A DNA stretch of 12,573 bases from Actinoplanes liguriensis (GCA_000715855.1 KL571222.1:5694-18266), one strand, 5' to 3'; positions 1 through 7,000 are shown, counted from the first letter of the stretch. Notes: generated by a model from the sequence alone, not told the origin. A program made the numbers and translations.

Positions 1-17
1 ATGTGTATAAGAGACAG
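1..17 (+). other. Nextera/Tn5 mosaic-end adapter remnant (not genomic)
   Basis: The first 17 bases, ATGTGTATAAGAGACAG, equal the last 17 of the 19-base Tn5 mosaic end used in Nextera libraries. The matching reverse complement closes the window at its other end. The apparent ATG at base 1 and the peptides MCIRDS (frame 1) and MYKRQ (frame 3) are therefore adapter translations and must not be used as gene starts. Confidence 0.97.
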
Positions 18-426
18 CATGATGGAGCTGCTGCACGGCCTCGGCGACAACGGGCACACCATCCTGTTCAGCTCGCACATCCTGGAAGAGGTCGAGCAGG
101 TCGCCGGCCTGGTCCAGGTGATCGTGGCGGGGCGCCTCGCGGCGTCCGGCGACTACCGCAAGATCCGCCGGCTGATGACGAACCGGCCGCACGTGTTCGC
201 CGTCCGCAGCTCCGACGACCGCCGGCTGGCGGTGGCGCTCATCGGCGAGAAATCGGTGAGCGGCATCGAGATCGAGACCACCGGCATGACGGTACGGGCG
301 TCGGACTACGGCGACTTCACCCGAACACTGCCCCGCATCGCCCTCGACCAGGGCATCCGGCTGCACCAGCTGGTGCCGTCCGACGAATCCCTGGAGAGCG
401 TCTTCTCCTACCTGCTGGAGGCCTGA
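18..426 (+). CDS. ABC transporter ATP-binding protein, 3' fragment
   Basis: This is the C-terminal part of an ABC ATPase that would energise the permease encoded directly downstream. About 135 genomic residues remain. The visible motif is the switch (H-loop) histidine in FSSHILEEVEQV, followed by the usual VIVAGRLAASGD strand-turn. After that comes a roughly 100-residue accessory C-terminal region typical of ABC-2-type exporter ATPases, ending in LESVFSYLLEA. Walker A, signature and Walker B motifs lie in the missing upstream part. The gene is cut by adapter, not by a biological break; its first full genomic codon is at 19. The stop TGA (424-426) shares its last base with the permease ATG, so the two are translationally coupled. 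The substrate cannot be told from the sequence. Confidence 0.93.
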
Positions 427-1136
427 TGTCTACCGTCGCCATGATCACGGCGCGTGGTCTCTTCGGCCGGCGCCGGGCGCTCATGCTCGTGCCGCTGCCC
501 CTGCTGCTGATCGGCCTCGCCGCGCTCTGCAAGAGCTTCGACGTGGAGCCCACCAACTGGGGACAGCCGGTCATCGAGGGCCTCGGCTTCGCCGTCGTGC
601 TCCCGGTGATCGCCCTGATCGTCGGAACCGGCGTGCTCGGCTCCGAGATCGACGACGGCACGCTGGTGCACATCCTCACCAAGCCGCTGCCGCGCCGCGA
701 CATCATCCTCGCCAAGTACCTGGTCGCCGCGGTCGTCACCGCGATCACCACGATGATCCCGCTGTACGTCGTCGGCCTGCTCGCCGGCTCGGCCGAGCTC
801 GCCGCCGCGCTGGCGGTCGCCGCGATCGTCGGCTCGTTCGCCTACACCGCCCTGTTCGTCCTGCTCAGCCTGCTGACCCGGCGCCCGGTCCTGCTGGGTC
901 TGGTCTACATCCTGATCTGGGAGGGGCTGCTCGGCCGCTGGGTGAGCGGAACCCGGGTCCTCTCCATCGAGCAGTACGTCATCACGATCGCCGACAAGAT
1001 CGAACCCACCACCATCCTGACCGGCCAGGTGAGCGTGACGACGGCGGCCGTGATGAGCGCCGTGTTCGTCATCGTCAGCACGATCGTCGCCATCAACCGC
1101 CTGGGCTCCTTCAGCCTGGCCGGCGAGACCAGCTGA
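426..1136 (+). CDS. ABC-2-type transporter permease
   Basis: A 236-residue integral membrane protein, the membrane partner of the ATPase just upstream. The ATG at 426 overlaps the ATPase stop (TGATG), and GGAGG at 417-421 is a ribosome site 4 bases before it; the open frame further upstream is only a shadow of the ATPase. Hydrophobic segments lie near residues 18-36, 54-74, 97-120, 124-150, 154-170 and 205-223, which fits the six-helix ABC-2 topology. Between helices 2 and 3 is the family-typical cytoplasmic stretch GSEIDDGTLVHILTKPLPRR (residues 72-91), where charged residues before a 'GTL' turn contact the ATPase in this family. Such pairs usually export drugs, lipids or peptides, but the substrate is not readable here. 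A hairpin terminator follows 21 bases after the stop. Confidence 0.9.
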   Translation: MSTVAMITARGLFGRRRALMLVPLPLLLIGLAALCKSFDVEPTNWGQPVIEGLGFAVVLPVIALIVGTGVLGSEIDDGTLVHILTKPLPRRDIILAKYLVAAVVTAITTMIPLYVVGLLAGSAELAAALAVAAIVGSFAYTALFVLLSLLTRRPVLLGLVYILIWEGLLGRWVSGTRVLSIEQYVITIADKIEPTTILTGQVSVTTAAVMSAVFVIVSTIVAINRLGSFSLAGETS

Positions 1137-1157
1137 CCCGTACTGGTCCGCACCACC

Positions 1158-1198
1158 ATGCCGCATCCCGTTCCGGGGTGCGGCATGTTCCTTTCCTT
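1158..1198 (+). terminator. Rho-independent-type terminator after the ABC operon
   Basis: Arms ATGCCGCATCCC (1158-1169) and GGGGTGCGGCAT (1175-1186) form a 12-bp stem with one G-U pair and a 5-base loop. A pyrimidine-rich tail, GTTCCTTTCCTT, follows. The T-run is interrupted, as is common in GC-rich actinobacteria. The hairpin begins 21 bases after the permease stop and separates it from the DUF4365 unit. Confidence 0.75.
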
Positions 1199-1220
1199 GG
1201 GACGAAACCGCGCGGACGGG

Positions 1221-1256
1221 GTTACCGGGGTTGGCGTACGACAACTAGTCTAGTGC
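1221..1256 (+). promoter_or_regulatory. Candidate promoter with palindromic operator for the DUF4365 pair
   Basis: An 11-base perfect palindrome ACTAG-T-CTAGT lies at 1244-1254, 24 bases before the GTG start of the DUF4365 gene. It overlaps TAGTCT (1246-1251), which is a plausible -10 of the TAnnnT type. The -35 position is weak (GTTACC/TACCGG around 1221-1228). A transcript starting near 1258 would have a leader of about 20 bases that still contains the ribosome site. Short CTAG-rich palindromes over a -10 are the kind of site bound by dimeric repressors; naming a family such as GntR would be a guess. The overlap is seen; the operator role is inferred. Confidence 0.4.
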
Positions 1257-1278
1257 TGAGACCGGGGAGGACGAGGCT

Positions 1279-1788
1279 GTGCACAAGAATGTTCATCAGG
1301 GCTTGCACGGTGAAGGCTTCATCCACGCGCTCGCGTGTGCCGGTGGCTTCACGACCGCCCGGGCAAATCTCGACATCGACGGGGTCGATCTGCAGATCGC
1401 CAGTCCTGGACCCAGGGGCACGGTCCGATCACCCAAGATCGAGGTGCAGGTCAAGTCCGTGTCCATACCGCTGATGAGGGATGGCGGGTTTCTCCACCGG
1501 CTGTCCACGTCGCATCACAATCACCTGGCCGGCCTCGGTTTCCAGGTGCCGAGATTTCTCGCCGTGGTGATCGTTCCGGACGACACGGCGGATTATGCCG
1601 TCTGCACCGATGAGCACATGCGGCTGTCGACCGCCGCATACTGGTTGTCCTTGACGGATCAGGAATGCCTGCCGGTGGGGGAGGGGCATCCGGAGAGCGT
1701 GACGGTGAAGGTCCCTCTCCGGAATATGTTGACGGTGCGATCGATCCGGTGCCTGCTGGACGGCGATCTGGAAGGGGCGGCACGATGA
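1279..1788 (+). CDS. DUF4365 domain protein (PD-(D/E)xK nuclease-like)
   Basis: A 169-residue soluble protein that I recognise as a DUF4365 member. This family is predicted to have the restriction-endonuclease fold, but its biological role is not established. Visible features are an N-terminal GE (residues 11-12), then DIDGVDLQI (32-40) with acidic residues D34/D37, then IEVQVKS (54-60). The last gives the D...QxK variant of the nuclease core (Q57, K59). Family-like strands follow: NHLAGLGFQVPRFLAVVIVP (81-100), the conserved Trp in YWLSL (121-125), and VTVKVPLRNMLT near the C-terminus. The GTG start at 1279 is chosen because GGGGAGG (1264-1270) lies 8 bases upstream and the GE motif keeps its usual near-N-terminal position. 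It overlaps the next gene by 4 bases. Base composition looks lower in GC than the neighbours: 20 and 23 A/T in lines 1321-1380 and 1561-1620, against 15 in 11701-11760. Catalytic activity is inferred only from motif spacing. Confidence 0.82.
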   Translation: MHKNVHQGLHGEGFIHALACAGGFTTARANLDIDGVDLQIASPGPRGTVRSPKIEVQVKSVSIPLMRDGGFLHRLSTSHHNHLAGLGFQVPRFLAVVIVPDDTADYAVCTDEHMRLSTAAYWLSLTDQECLPVGEGHPESVTVKVPLRNMLTVRSIRCLLDGDLEGAAR

Positions 1789-2963
1789 TTCGGGCGCGGG
1801 TCACCGACCGGGACGCGCTGGCTGCCCGATCGCCGAACGAACTGGCCATGTACCTGCGGGCGAACGGCTGGGCCACCCGTGACCGGGCCGGGAGCAGCCT
1901 GCAGTGGGTGAAGGCGATCGGGGACGAGGAATTCGAAGCCCTGCAGCCGCGGGAGTCGACGATCCGCGACTATCCCCTCCGCGTGCGGGACCTGCTGTCG
2001 GTGCTGGCAGCCGCTGAGGACCGTTCGGAGCTCGAGATCCTGAACGACATCACCAGCGTCTCGATGGATGTGCACGCGGTCCGGGCGTTTCCCGCCGACG
2101 GCGGCCCGGGGACGATCGGGCTCGACGACGGCGTGCAGGCCTACGAGAGTCTTCGGAACCTGGTGCTCGCCGCGGCCTGCGCGGCCGCCACGGATCAGCC
2201 GCGTGCCGTTCAGCCCGCCCGAAAGCCGGCCGATGTGCTCAGCTTCCTCCGCGAGGTGCGGATCGGTGCCCCGGCTGAGGGCAGCTTCGTCCTGTCCGTG
2301 TACACGCCCGTGCCGCCGCGCCTGTCGGTGTCGCAGCCGTCGTTCTTCGACGAGGACGTGGCGGACGCGTTGGAACCGGCCGAGCCGTTCGAGCGCCGGG
2401 TCTCGCTGAAGCTGTTCGACGCGGTCCAGGCGGCGCACTCGGCCGCCAACGACGCCCTCGTCTCCACCGAGGGGTTGGACGGGTTTACCGCGGCGGTGCC
2501 GCTCGGGGTCAGCGCGAACCTCTGCGAGGCGCTGGTCGGACTGGGCGGCGAGGCCGGGCACCCGTTCGACTTTGCGCTCCGGCTCGCGCCGTCCCGTCCG
2601 TTGCGAGCACGGAGCTTCACGCCGATCCGCTTCCGCCGTGATCATCTGCCGGTGCTGGCCTCGGCGGCGCAGGAGTTGCGTGAACGCGTCGCGGACGAGG
2701 GTGTGCTGCTGATTGGCAACGTGGTCCGCCTCCATCGGGAAGGCACCGGGGCTGGTGAGATCAGCATCGCCGGAACCATCGAGGGCGATGACCGGTTGCG
2801 CCGCGTCTGGATGAACCTCGGCGAGCAGGACTATGGCCGTGCGACGGACGCCCACCAGCAGATGCGCCTCGTCTCGGTCCGCGGCGACCTCGTGCGGCGG
2901 GGGACCCGGCACTACTTGACCAATCCCTCGGCCTTCCACTTGGCTCGGGAGGACCAGAGTTGA
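1785..2963 (+). CDS. Uncharacterised 392-residue partner of the DUF4365 protein
   Basis: I do not recognise this family. The ATG at 1785 overlaps the DUF4365 stop (ATGA), and AAGGGG (1772-1777) sits 7 bases upstream, so the two proteins are very probably made together. No signal peptide, long hydrophobic helix, Walker A, helix-turn-helix or cysteine cluster is visible. Residues 1-80 look alpha-helical, with an NELAMYLRANGW stretch (18-29). Residues 85-140 contain a GLDDGVQAY turn followed by an Ala-rich helix. A beta-rich middle follows (VRIGAPAEGSFVLSVYTPVP, 158-177). The end (around 303-385) has alternating hydrophobic strands (GVLLIGNVVRLHR, ISIAGTI, LVSVRGDLVRRG), resembling a small barrel such as an OB-fold; that fold is a guess from pattern only. 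The layout could suit a sensor or adaptor for a nuclease-like partner, but no function can be assigned. The frame is open throughout with G/C-rich third positions, so the gene is real. Confidence 0.85.
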   Translation: MIRARVTDRDALAARSPNELAMYLRANGWATRDRAGSSLQWVKAIGDEEFEALQPRESTIRDYPLRVRDLLSVLAAAEDRSELEILNDITSVSMDVHAVRAFPADGGPGTIGLDDGVQAYESLRNLVLAAACAAATDQPRAVQPARKPADVLSFLREVRIGAPAEGSFVLSVYTPVPPRLSVSQPSFFDEDVADALEPAEPFERRVSLKLFDAVQAAHSAANDALVSTEGLDGFTAAVPLGVSANLCEALVGLGGEAGHPFDFALRLAPSRPLRARSFTPIRFRRDHLPVLASAAQELRERVADEGVLLIGNVVRLHREGTGAGEISIAGTIEGDDRLRRVWMNLGEQDYGRATDAHQQMRLVSVRGDLVRRGTRHYLTNPSAFHLAREDQS

Positions 2964-2966
2964 GAC

Positions 2967-2990
2967 CCGGCCGGTCACGCGGCCGGTTCT
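2967..2990 (+). terminator. Candidate terminator after the DUF4365 pair
   Basis: CCGGCCG (2967-2973) and CGGCCGG (2980-2986) form a 7-bp all-GC stem with a 6-base loop, followed by TTCT. It begins 4 bases after the stop of the second gene. The T-run is very short, so termination strength is uncertain, but placement favours it as the end of this transcription unit. Confidence 0.45.
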
Positions 2991-3005
2991 GCCGGTCGGG
3001 GTGGG

Positions 3006-3160
3006 TAGGGTGCGGGCCCGTGGATGAGATCGACTGGTCTGATCTTCCGGGACGCGTGGTGGCGGTGAGCGCCGGTGCGTCGCCGGCTCGGCGAGGCCGA
3101 GCGCAACAGAATGAAACAGCCCGGGAGCAACGGCTCCCGGGCTGTTTCTCGAAAAACTGA
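3006..3160 (+). other. Doubtful leaderless-type small ORF, possible gene remnant
   Basis: TAGGGT at 3006-3011 is a good actinobacterial -10. A GTG follows 8 bases later (3020), which is the spacing expected for a leaderless message. The frame runs 46 codons to TGA at 3158, beginning VDEIDWSDLPGRVVAVSAGA. It then continues through the terminator hairpin of ppc, so its last third cannot be a conserved protein end. The opening DEIDW resembles the start of some actinobacterial hypothetical proteins, so this may be the stub of a lost gene. No -35 was recognised. It could equally be chance. Confidence 0.2.
3114..3147. terminator. Strong hairpin terminator of ppc, bidirectional
   Basis: AAACAGCCCGGGAGC (3114-3128) and GCTCCCGGGCTGTTT (3133-3147) are perfect 15-base arms around the loop AACG. 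The A/T ends give U-runs in both directions, so it can terminate minus-strand ppc transcription (its stop codon begins 13 bases away) and anything entering from the DUF4365 side. Confidence 0.9.
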
Positions 3161-5959
3161 TCAGCCGGTGTTGCGCATGCCGGCGGCGATGCCGTTGACC
3201 GTGGTGAGCAGGGCTCGCTCCAGGGCTGTCGAGTCCGACGGGCCGCGGCGGGCACCCGGGGCGGTCGGCATCTGGCGGGCGGCCTCGCCCAGGTCGCGGT
3301 ACTGGCGGAGCAGGGCGACCTGCAGGTGGTGCAGCGGCTCCAGGTACGTGTCACGCACGCCCAGGGTGCGGGACAGCTCCGGCTGCGCGGACAGGATCTG
3401 GGTCTCGCCGGTGATGGCGAGCACCTCCCGGACGGTCAGCTCGTACTCCGCCTCGATGGTGGCGAAGATCGGGTGCAGCTCGGCCGGGACGAGCGTCTCG
3501 ACGTAGCGGCGGGCGATCGACAGGTCGGTCTTGGCCAGCATCATCGCCACGTTCGAGAGGAACGTGCGGAAGAACTGCCAGTCCTTGTGCATCTCGTCGA
3601 GCACGTCGCCGTGACCGGCCGCGCGGGCCGCGGCCAGGCCGGTGCCGACCCCGAACCAGCCGGGGACGATCTGCCGGGTCTGCGTCCAGCCGAACACCCA
3701 CGGGATGGCGCGCAGGCCACCGAGGCCGGCGTCCGCGTTCTGGCGCTTGGCGGGGCGGGAGCCGATGTTCAGCGCGCCGAGCAGCTCGGTCGGGGTGGCC
3801 GCCCAGAAGTAGGCGGGCAGGTCCGGGTTCTCGACCAGCTTCCGGTACGTCGCGAACGCCGCGTCCGAGGCGGTGTCCATCGTCGCGTCCCACACCTCGA
3901 GCCGGACCGGGTCGACCGACAGCGTGGTGTGCAGCAGGGTCGCCTGGAGGACCGCCGCGGTGGTGAGCTCGAGGTTCTCCCGGGCCAGCGCGGGCACCGT
4001 GTACTTGTCGGAGATGACCTCGCCCTGCTCGGTGACCTTGATCGCGCCGTCGAGCGTGCCGTACGGCTGCGCCAGGATCGCCTCGTGGGTGGGGCCGCCA
4101 CCACGGCCGACCGTGCCGCCCCGGCCGTGGAACAACCGCAGCCGCACCCCGTGCCGGGCGGCCACGTCACGCAGCGAGCGCTGCGCCTTGTGGATCCGCC
4201 ACTGGCTGGTGGTGATCCCGGCCTCCTTGTTGGAGTCCGAGTAGCCGAGCATGACCTCCTGCAGGTCACCGCGGGCGCGGACGATCTCCCGGTAGGCCGG
4301 CAGGGACAGCATCTCGTCGAGCAGGTCGCCGCCGGCGTCCAGCTCGGCCGGGGTCTCCAGGAGCGGCACGATGCCGACCCGGGCCCGACCGGTCTGGATG
4401 TCGACCAGGCCGGCCTCGCGGGCCAGCACGGCCGCGGCGAGCACGTCGTCGACGCCGAGGGTCATCGAGATGATGTACGACTCGACGACGTCCGCACCGA
4501 ACTTGTCCTGCGCGTCGCGGATCGTGTGGAACACGTCGAACGTCTTGCGCGCCGAGTCGGTCAGCGGCGTGTCCGCGCTGCTCAGCGGCCGGCGCCCGGT
4601 CAGCTCGGTGGCGAGCAGCTTGGTGCGGTCGGCCCGGTCCAGGGTGGCGTAGTCGTCGACCTCGCCGACCTGGGCGTACATCTGCTCCAGCACCTCGTGG
4701 TGCTTCTCGGCGTGCTCGCGCACGTCGAGGGTGGCCAGCTGCAGGCCGAACGCGGAGGCCTGGCGGATCGCCGTGGCGACCACGCCGATCGCGGAGAGCT
4801 GGCCGGAGTTACGGGCCAGCGACGCGCGCATCAGCTCCAGGTCGGCGATCAGCTCGTCGCTGCCCAGGTAGTCGCGGCCGGGCACGTGCGGGGTGCCGTG
4901 CTGCAGGCGGGACCGCGTGTTGGCCAGCTTCGCCTTGATCGCGCGGACCTTCAGACGGTACGGCTCCTCGGCGTTGACCCGGCGGAACCGGTCCTGAACC
5001 TCGGGCAGGTTGTCCAGGTCCTGCGCGATGCTGGCGGACAGGTCGAGGGAGACCCCGCGCAGCCGGCGGGAGACGGACAGCTCCTCGATCAGCTTGTCCA
5101 TCACCTTCTCGGTGGCCTGGATGCCGTGCTCGTGCTGGATGAGCAGCACGTCGCGGGTGACGGCCGGGGTGACGAACGGGTTGCCGTCGCGGTCGCCGCC
5201 GATCCACGTGCCGAAGGTCAGCGGGCGGGACGTCGGCGCGGTCTCGACGCCCAGGCGGCGCAGCGTCTCGGCGAGGTCGTCGAGCACCTGCGGGGCGGCC
5301 TCGGCGTACAGGTCCTTGAGGTAGTAGACCGCGTTGCGTGCCTCGTCCAGCGGGTCCGGCCGGTCGAGCCGCAGCTCGTCGGTCTGCCAGAGCAGGTCGA
5401 TCAGCTCGGCGAACCGCTTGGTGGAGACCGTGGTGTCGTTGTCGCCGTAGAGGATCGCGGCGGCGGACTCGGCGTCCAGCGAGTCGGCGACCTGGCGCAG
5501 CTTCGACAGGATCGAGCGGCGGGAGGCCTCGGTCGGGTGCGCGGTGAAGACCGGGCGGACCGCGAGCCGGCGGGCGGCGGAGGCGATCTCGTCGGCCGGG
5601 ACACCGGCCTCGGCGATCCGCTTGGCGGCCTGGTCCAGCCAGCCGCCCTCCTTGGCGCGGCGGCGGCGCAGGTCCCGCGCGCGGTGCACCTGCTCGGTGA
5701 TGTTCGCCAGGTGGAAGTAGGTGGAGAACGCCCGGGCCAGCTTGGTGCCGGTGGTGATGTCCATCGCGGCGAGTCGCTCGGCGGCGGCGGGCACGTCCTG
5801 GCGGACCAGGTGCCGGATCTCCTCGACCAGGTCGAGGAGCGGGCGGCCTTCCTGGCGGGCCAGGGTCTGCCCGAGCAACGTGCCGATCCGGCGGATGTCG
5901 GCGCGTAGCGCGGCGTCGGACCCCTCCGGCTCGTCGAGGTGGGCGGACAGCTCAGTCAT
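3161..5959 (-). CDS. ppc: Phosphoenolpyruvate carboxylase
   Basis: A cytoplasmic anaplerotic enzyme that adds bicarbonate to phosphoenolpyruvate to give oxaloacetate and phosphate (EC 4.1.1.31), feeding the TCA cycle and aspartate-family amino acids. The 932 residues carry every family landmark. These are VFTAHPTEASRRSIL with catalytic His141; GGDRDGNPFV (254-263); LGYSDSNKEAG (571-581); FHGRGGTVGRGGG with His611, Arg613 and Arg619; EQGEVISDKY; AIPWVFGWTQTRQIVPGWFG (751-770); and the conserved NTG C-terminus that completes the active and allosteric sites. I chose the ATG at 5959 because AGGAG (5967-5971) lies 7 bases upstream. A longer open frame to 6064 would add 35 unconserved residues that run through the upstream inverted repeats. 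It is transcribed alone: the GH6 stop is 126 bases upstream and a strong terminator follows. A long open frame on the opposite strand is a codon-bias shadow. Confidence 0.98.
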   Translation of the reverse strand: MTELSAHLDEPEGSDAALRADIRRIGTLLGQTLARQEGRPLLDLVEEIRHLVRQDVPAAAERLAAMDITTGTKLARAFSTYFHLANITEQVHRARDLRRRRAKEGGWLDQAAKRIAEAGVPADEIASAARRLAVRPVFTAHPTEASRRSILSKLRQVADSLDAESAAAILYGDNDTTVSTKRFAELIDLLWQTDELRLDRPDPLDEARNAVYYLKDLYAEAAPQVLDDLAETLRRLGVETAPTSRPLTFGTWIGGDRDGNPFVTPAVTRDVLLIQHEHGIQATEKVMDKLIEELSVSRRLRGVSLDLSASIAQDLDNLPEVQDRFRRVNAEEPYRLKVRAIKAKLANTRSRLQHGTPHVPGRDYLGSDELIADLELMRASLARNSGQLSAIGVVATAIRQASAFGLQLATLDVREHAEKHHEVLEQMYAQVGEVDDYATLDRADRTKLLATELTGRRPLSSADTPLTDSARKTFDVFHTIRDAQDKFGADVVESYIISMTLGVDDVLAAAVLAREAGLVDIQTGRARVGIVPLLETPAELDAGGDLLDEMLSLPAYREIVRARGDLQEVMLGYSDSNKEAGITTSQWRIHKAQRSLRDVAARHGVRLRLFHGRGGTVGRGGGPTHEAILAQPYGTLDGAIKVTEQGEVISDKYTVPALARENLELTTAAVLQATLLHTTLSVDPVRLEVWDATMDTASDAAFATYRKLVENPDLPAYFWAATPTELLGALNIGSRPAKRQNADAGLGGLRAIPWVFGWTQTRQIVPGWFGVGTGLAAARAAGHGDVLDEMHKDWQFFRTFLSNVAMMLAKTDLSIARRYVETLVPAELHPIFATIEAEYELTVREVLAITGETQILSAQPELSRTLGVRDTYLEPLHHLQVALLRQYRDLGEAARQMPTAPGARRGPSDSTALERALLTTVNGIAAGMRNTG

Positions 5960-5966
5960 CGGGGCG

Positions 5967-5971
5967 CTCCT
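5967..5971 (-). promoter_or_regulatory. Ribosome binding site deciding the ppc start
   Basis: On the minus strand AAAAGGAG precedes the ATG at 5959 by 7 bases. This is the only good ribosome site near the N-terminus, and it rules out the longer frame starting at 6064. Confidence 0.85.
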
Positions 5972-6009
5972 TTTCCTCGGATGGCTCCAGGACGGCGCTG
6001 TCCCGACAT

Positions 6010-6055
6010 CGCCGATCGTATCGGCGTCCCCCGTCGCGGGGGTGAATTGAGTCAA
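6010..6055 (-). promoter_or_regulatory. ppc upstream region: two inverted repeats and promoter-like elements
   Basis: Between GH6 and ppc lie two adjacent dyads. The first is CGCCGAT-CGT-ATCGGCG (6010-6026, perfect 7-base arms). The second is CCCCC-GTCGC-GGGGG (6028-6042). On the minus strand TACGAT (6020-6015) fits a TAnnnT -10 and sits at the centre of the first dyad. TTGACT (6055-6050) is an excellent -35, but it is 29 bases from that -10, so the two do not form a standard pair. The dyads may be operators or leader hairpins; no regulator can be named. The rest of 5960-6085 shows nothing else. Confidence 0.4.
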
Positions 6056-6085
6056 GAGTCTCACGGTCGTTCAGGAAGAAAACCA

Positions 6086-7000
6086 TCACCCGGCCAGGGC
6101 CAGCGCGTACGCCGGATACCAGTGACCTGCGGGCGGCGCTCCGCCACCGCAGGCGCCGTCGGACTCACCGGGCCGTTTGATCCAGAGGTACGCGTCGGCG
6201 AGCCGGTTCCCGGTCCGGAACGTCGGCGGCGTGCCGAGCCTCCGGCCGGGCGGATTGCACCAGTGGCCATCCGGGGTTTCCACGCCACGTTGCGCGGGGC
6301 CGTTGCCGTTACGACTCGTGTCGATCACGAAGTGGGCGTCGCCGAGGAGGCGGGACAGCTTGGTGCCGTACGCCACATTGTCTTTTGTCGTTTCGAAGTT
6401 GGCGACGTTGAGGGCGAGACCGTGGGCGCGCAGCGCCCCTGCCCGGCGGAGTGCGGGAGCCATCGTCGCGGCCGGCACCCAGGTCGGATTGCCGGCGTCG
6501 AGATAGACCCGCACACCGGGCAGCGCCCGCAGCGTCTCCACCGCACCGGCCAGCAGCCGATAGCGTTCCGCGGCCCGCTTCGCCGGGAGGCATCCGGTGG
6601 TCGCCTGGGCGACCGCGTCGGGTTCGAGGATCACCACCGCGCGATGTCCGCGCAGGACAAGAGCCAGATCCAGGACCAATTTGCGGTACGTCGCGGCGTC
6701 CGGCGCGCCGCCCGCCGAGTGCCCCGAGCAGTCCCTGTCCGGGATGTCGTAGAGCACGAGCAACGGCACCCGCCCGGCCTCCGCCGCATCGCCGACCAGG
6801 GTCGCCGCCCGGTTCAGCGTCGCCGCGCGCGAGTCGGTGAGCCACGTCGCGACCGGCTGCCGCGCGATTCGCCGCAGCACGGTCGCCTCGTCGTTGCGTC
6901 CCTGGCGCTGCAGGCGCCGGACCTCGGCGGCGGCCGCGCCCCGCGGGTCGACGTAGAAGACCGGCTTCTCCGGTGTCGCGGCCTCCGGGACCCGCAGCAC
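6086..7000 (-). CDS. Glycoside hydrolase family 6 (cellulase/endoglucanase type), catalytic domain
   Basis: A GH6 beta-1,4-glucanase domain that hydrolyses cellulose-type glucan by inversion, normally outside the cell. From the first in-frame GTG (7000) there are 304 residues, a complete catalytic domain. It starts with FYVDPRGAAAAEV. Then come the two family signatures, VLYDIPDRDCSG (82-93, Asp90) and AVVILEPDAV (121-130, Asp128 as the expected general acid). YLDAGNPTW (166-174, Asp168), DTSRNGNGP (227-235) and KRPGESDGAC (275-284, Asp281) follow. Cysteines 91/137 and 248/284 match the two disulfides of secreted GH6 enzymes. No carbohydrate-binding module is present. DAGN replaces the more usual DAGH. 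The frame stays open to 7096 and encodes a signal-peptide-like helix with no canonical start codon, so the true N-terminus is unresolved (see 7001-7089). It lies directly downstream of hypX. Endoglucanase versus cellobiohydrolase cannot be decided. Confidence 0.9.
   Translation of the reverse strand: MLRVPEAATPEKPVFYVDPRGAAAAEVRRLQRQGRNDEATVLRRIARQPVATWLTDSRAATLNRAATLVGDAAEAGRVPLLVLYDIPDRDCSGHSAGGAPDAATYRKLVLDLALVLRGHRAVVILEPDAVAQATTGCLPAKRAAERYRLLAGAVETLRALPGVRVYLDAGNPTWVPAATMAPALRRAGALRAHGLALNVANFETTKDNVAYGTKLSRLLGDAHFVIDTSRNGNGPAQRGVETPDGHWCNPPGRRLGTPPTFRTGNRLADAYLWIKRPGESDGACGGGAPPAGHWYPAYALALAG

Noticed and set aside
1279..2963. Toxin-antitoxin interpretation of the DUF4365 pair
   Set aside because: Protein sizes (169 and 392 residues) and the lack of a visible DNA-binding antitoxin domain do not fit a classical pair; kept only as an unassigned two-gene unit.
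1659..2978. Minus-strand open frame of 439 codons opposite the uncharacterised partner gene
   Set aside because: The plus-strand frame has a ribosome site, coupled start and balanced composition. The minus frame has none of these and overlaps the terminator.
3326..5908. Very long open frame on the plus strand opposite ppc (about 860 codons)
   Set aside because: It is antisense to an unmistakable ppc and its product is a Gly/Arg/Val/Leu/Asp/Gln-rich low-complexity string. It is the expected shadow of G/C third-position bias.
5960..6064. N-terminal extension of ppc by 35 residues
   Set aside because: It runs through the upstream inverted repeats, lacks conservation signals, and the only good ribosome site serves the ATG at 5959.
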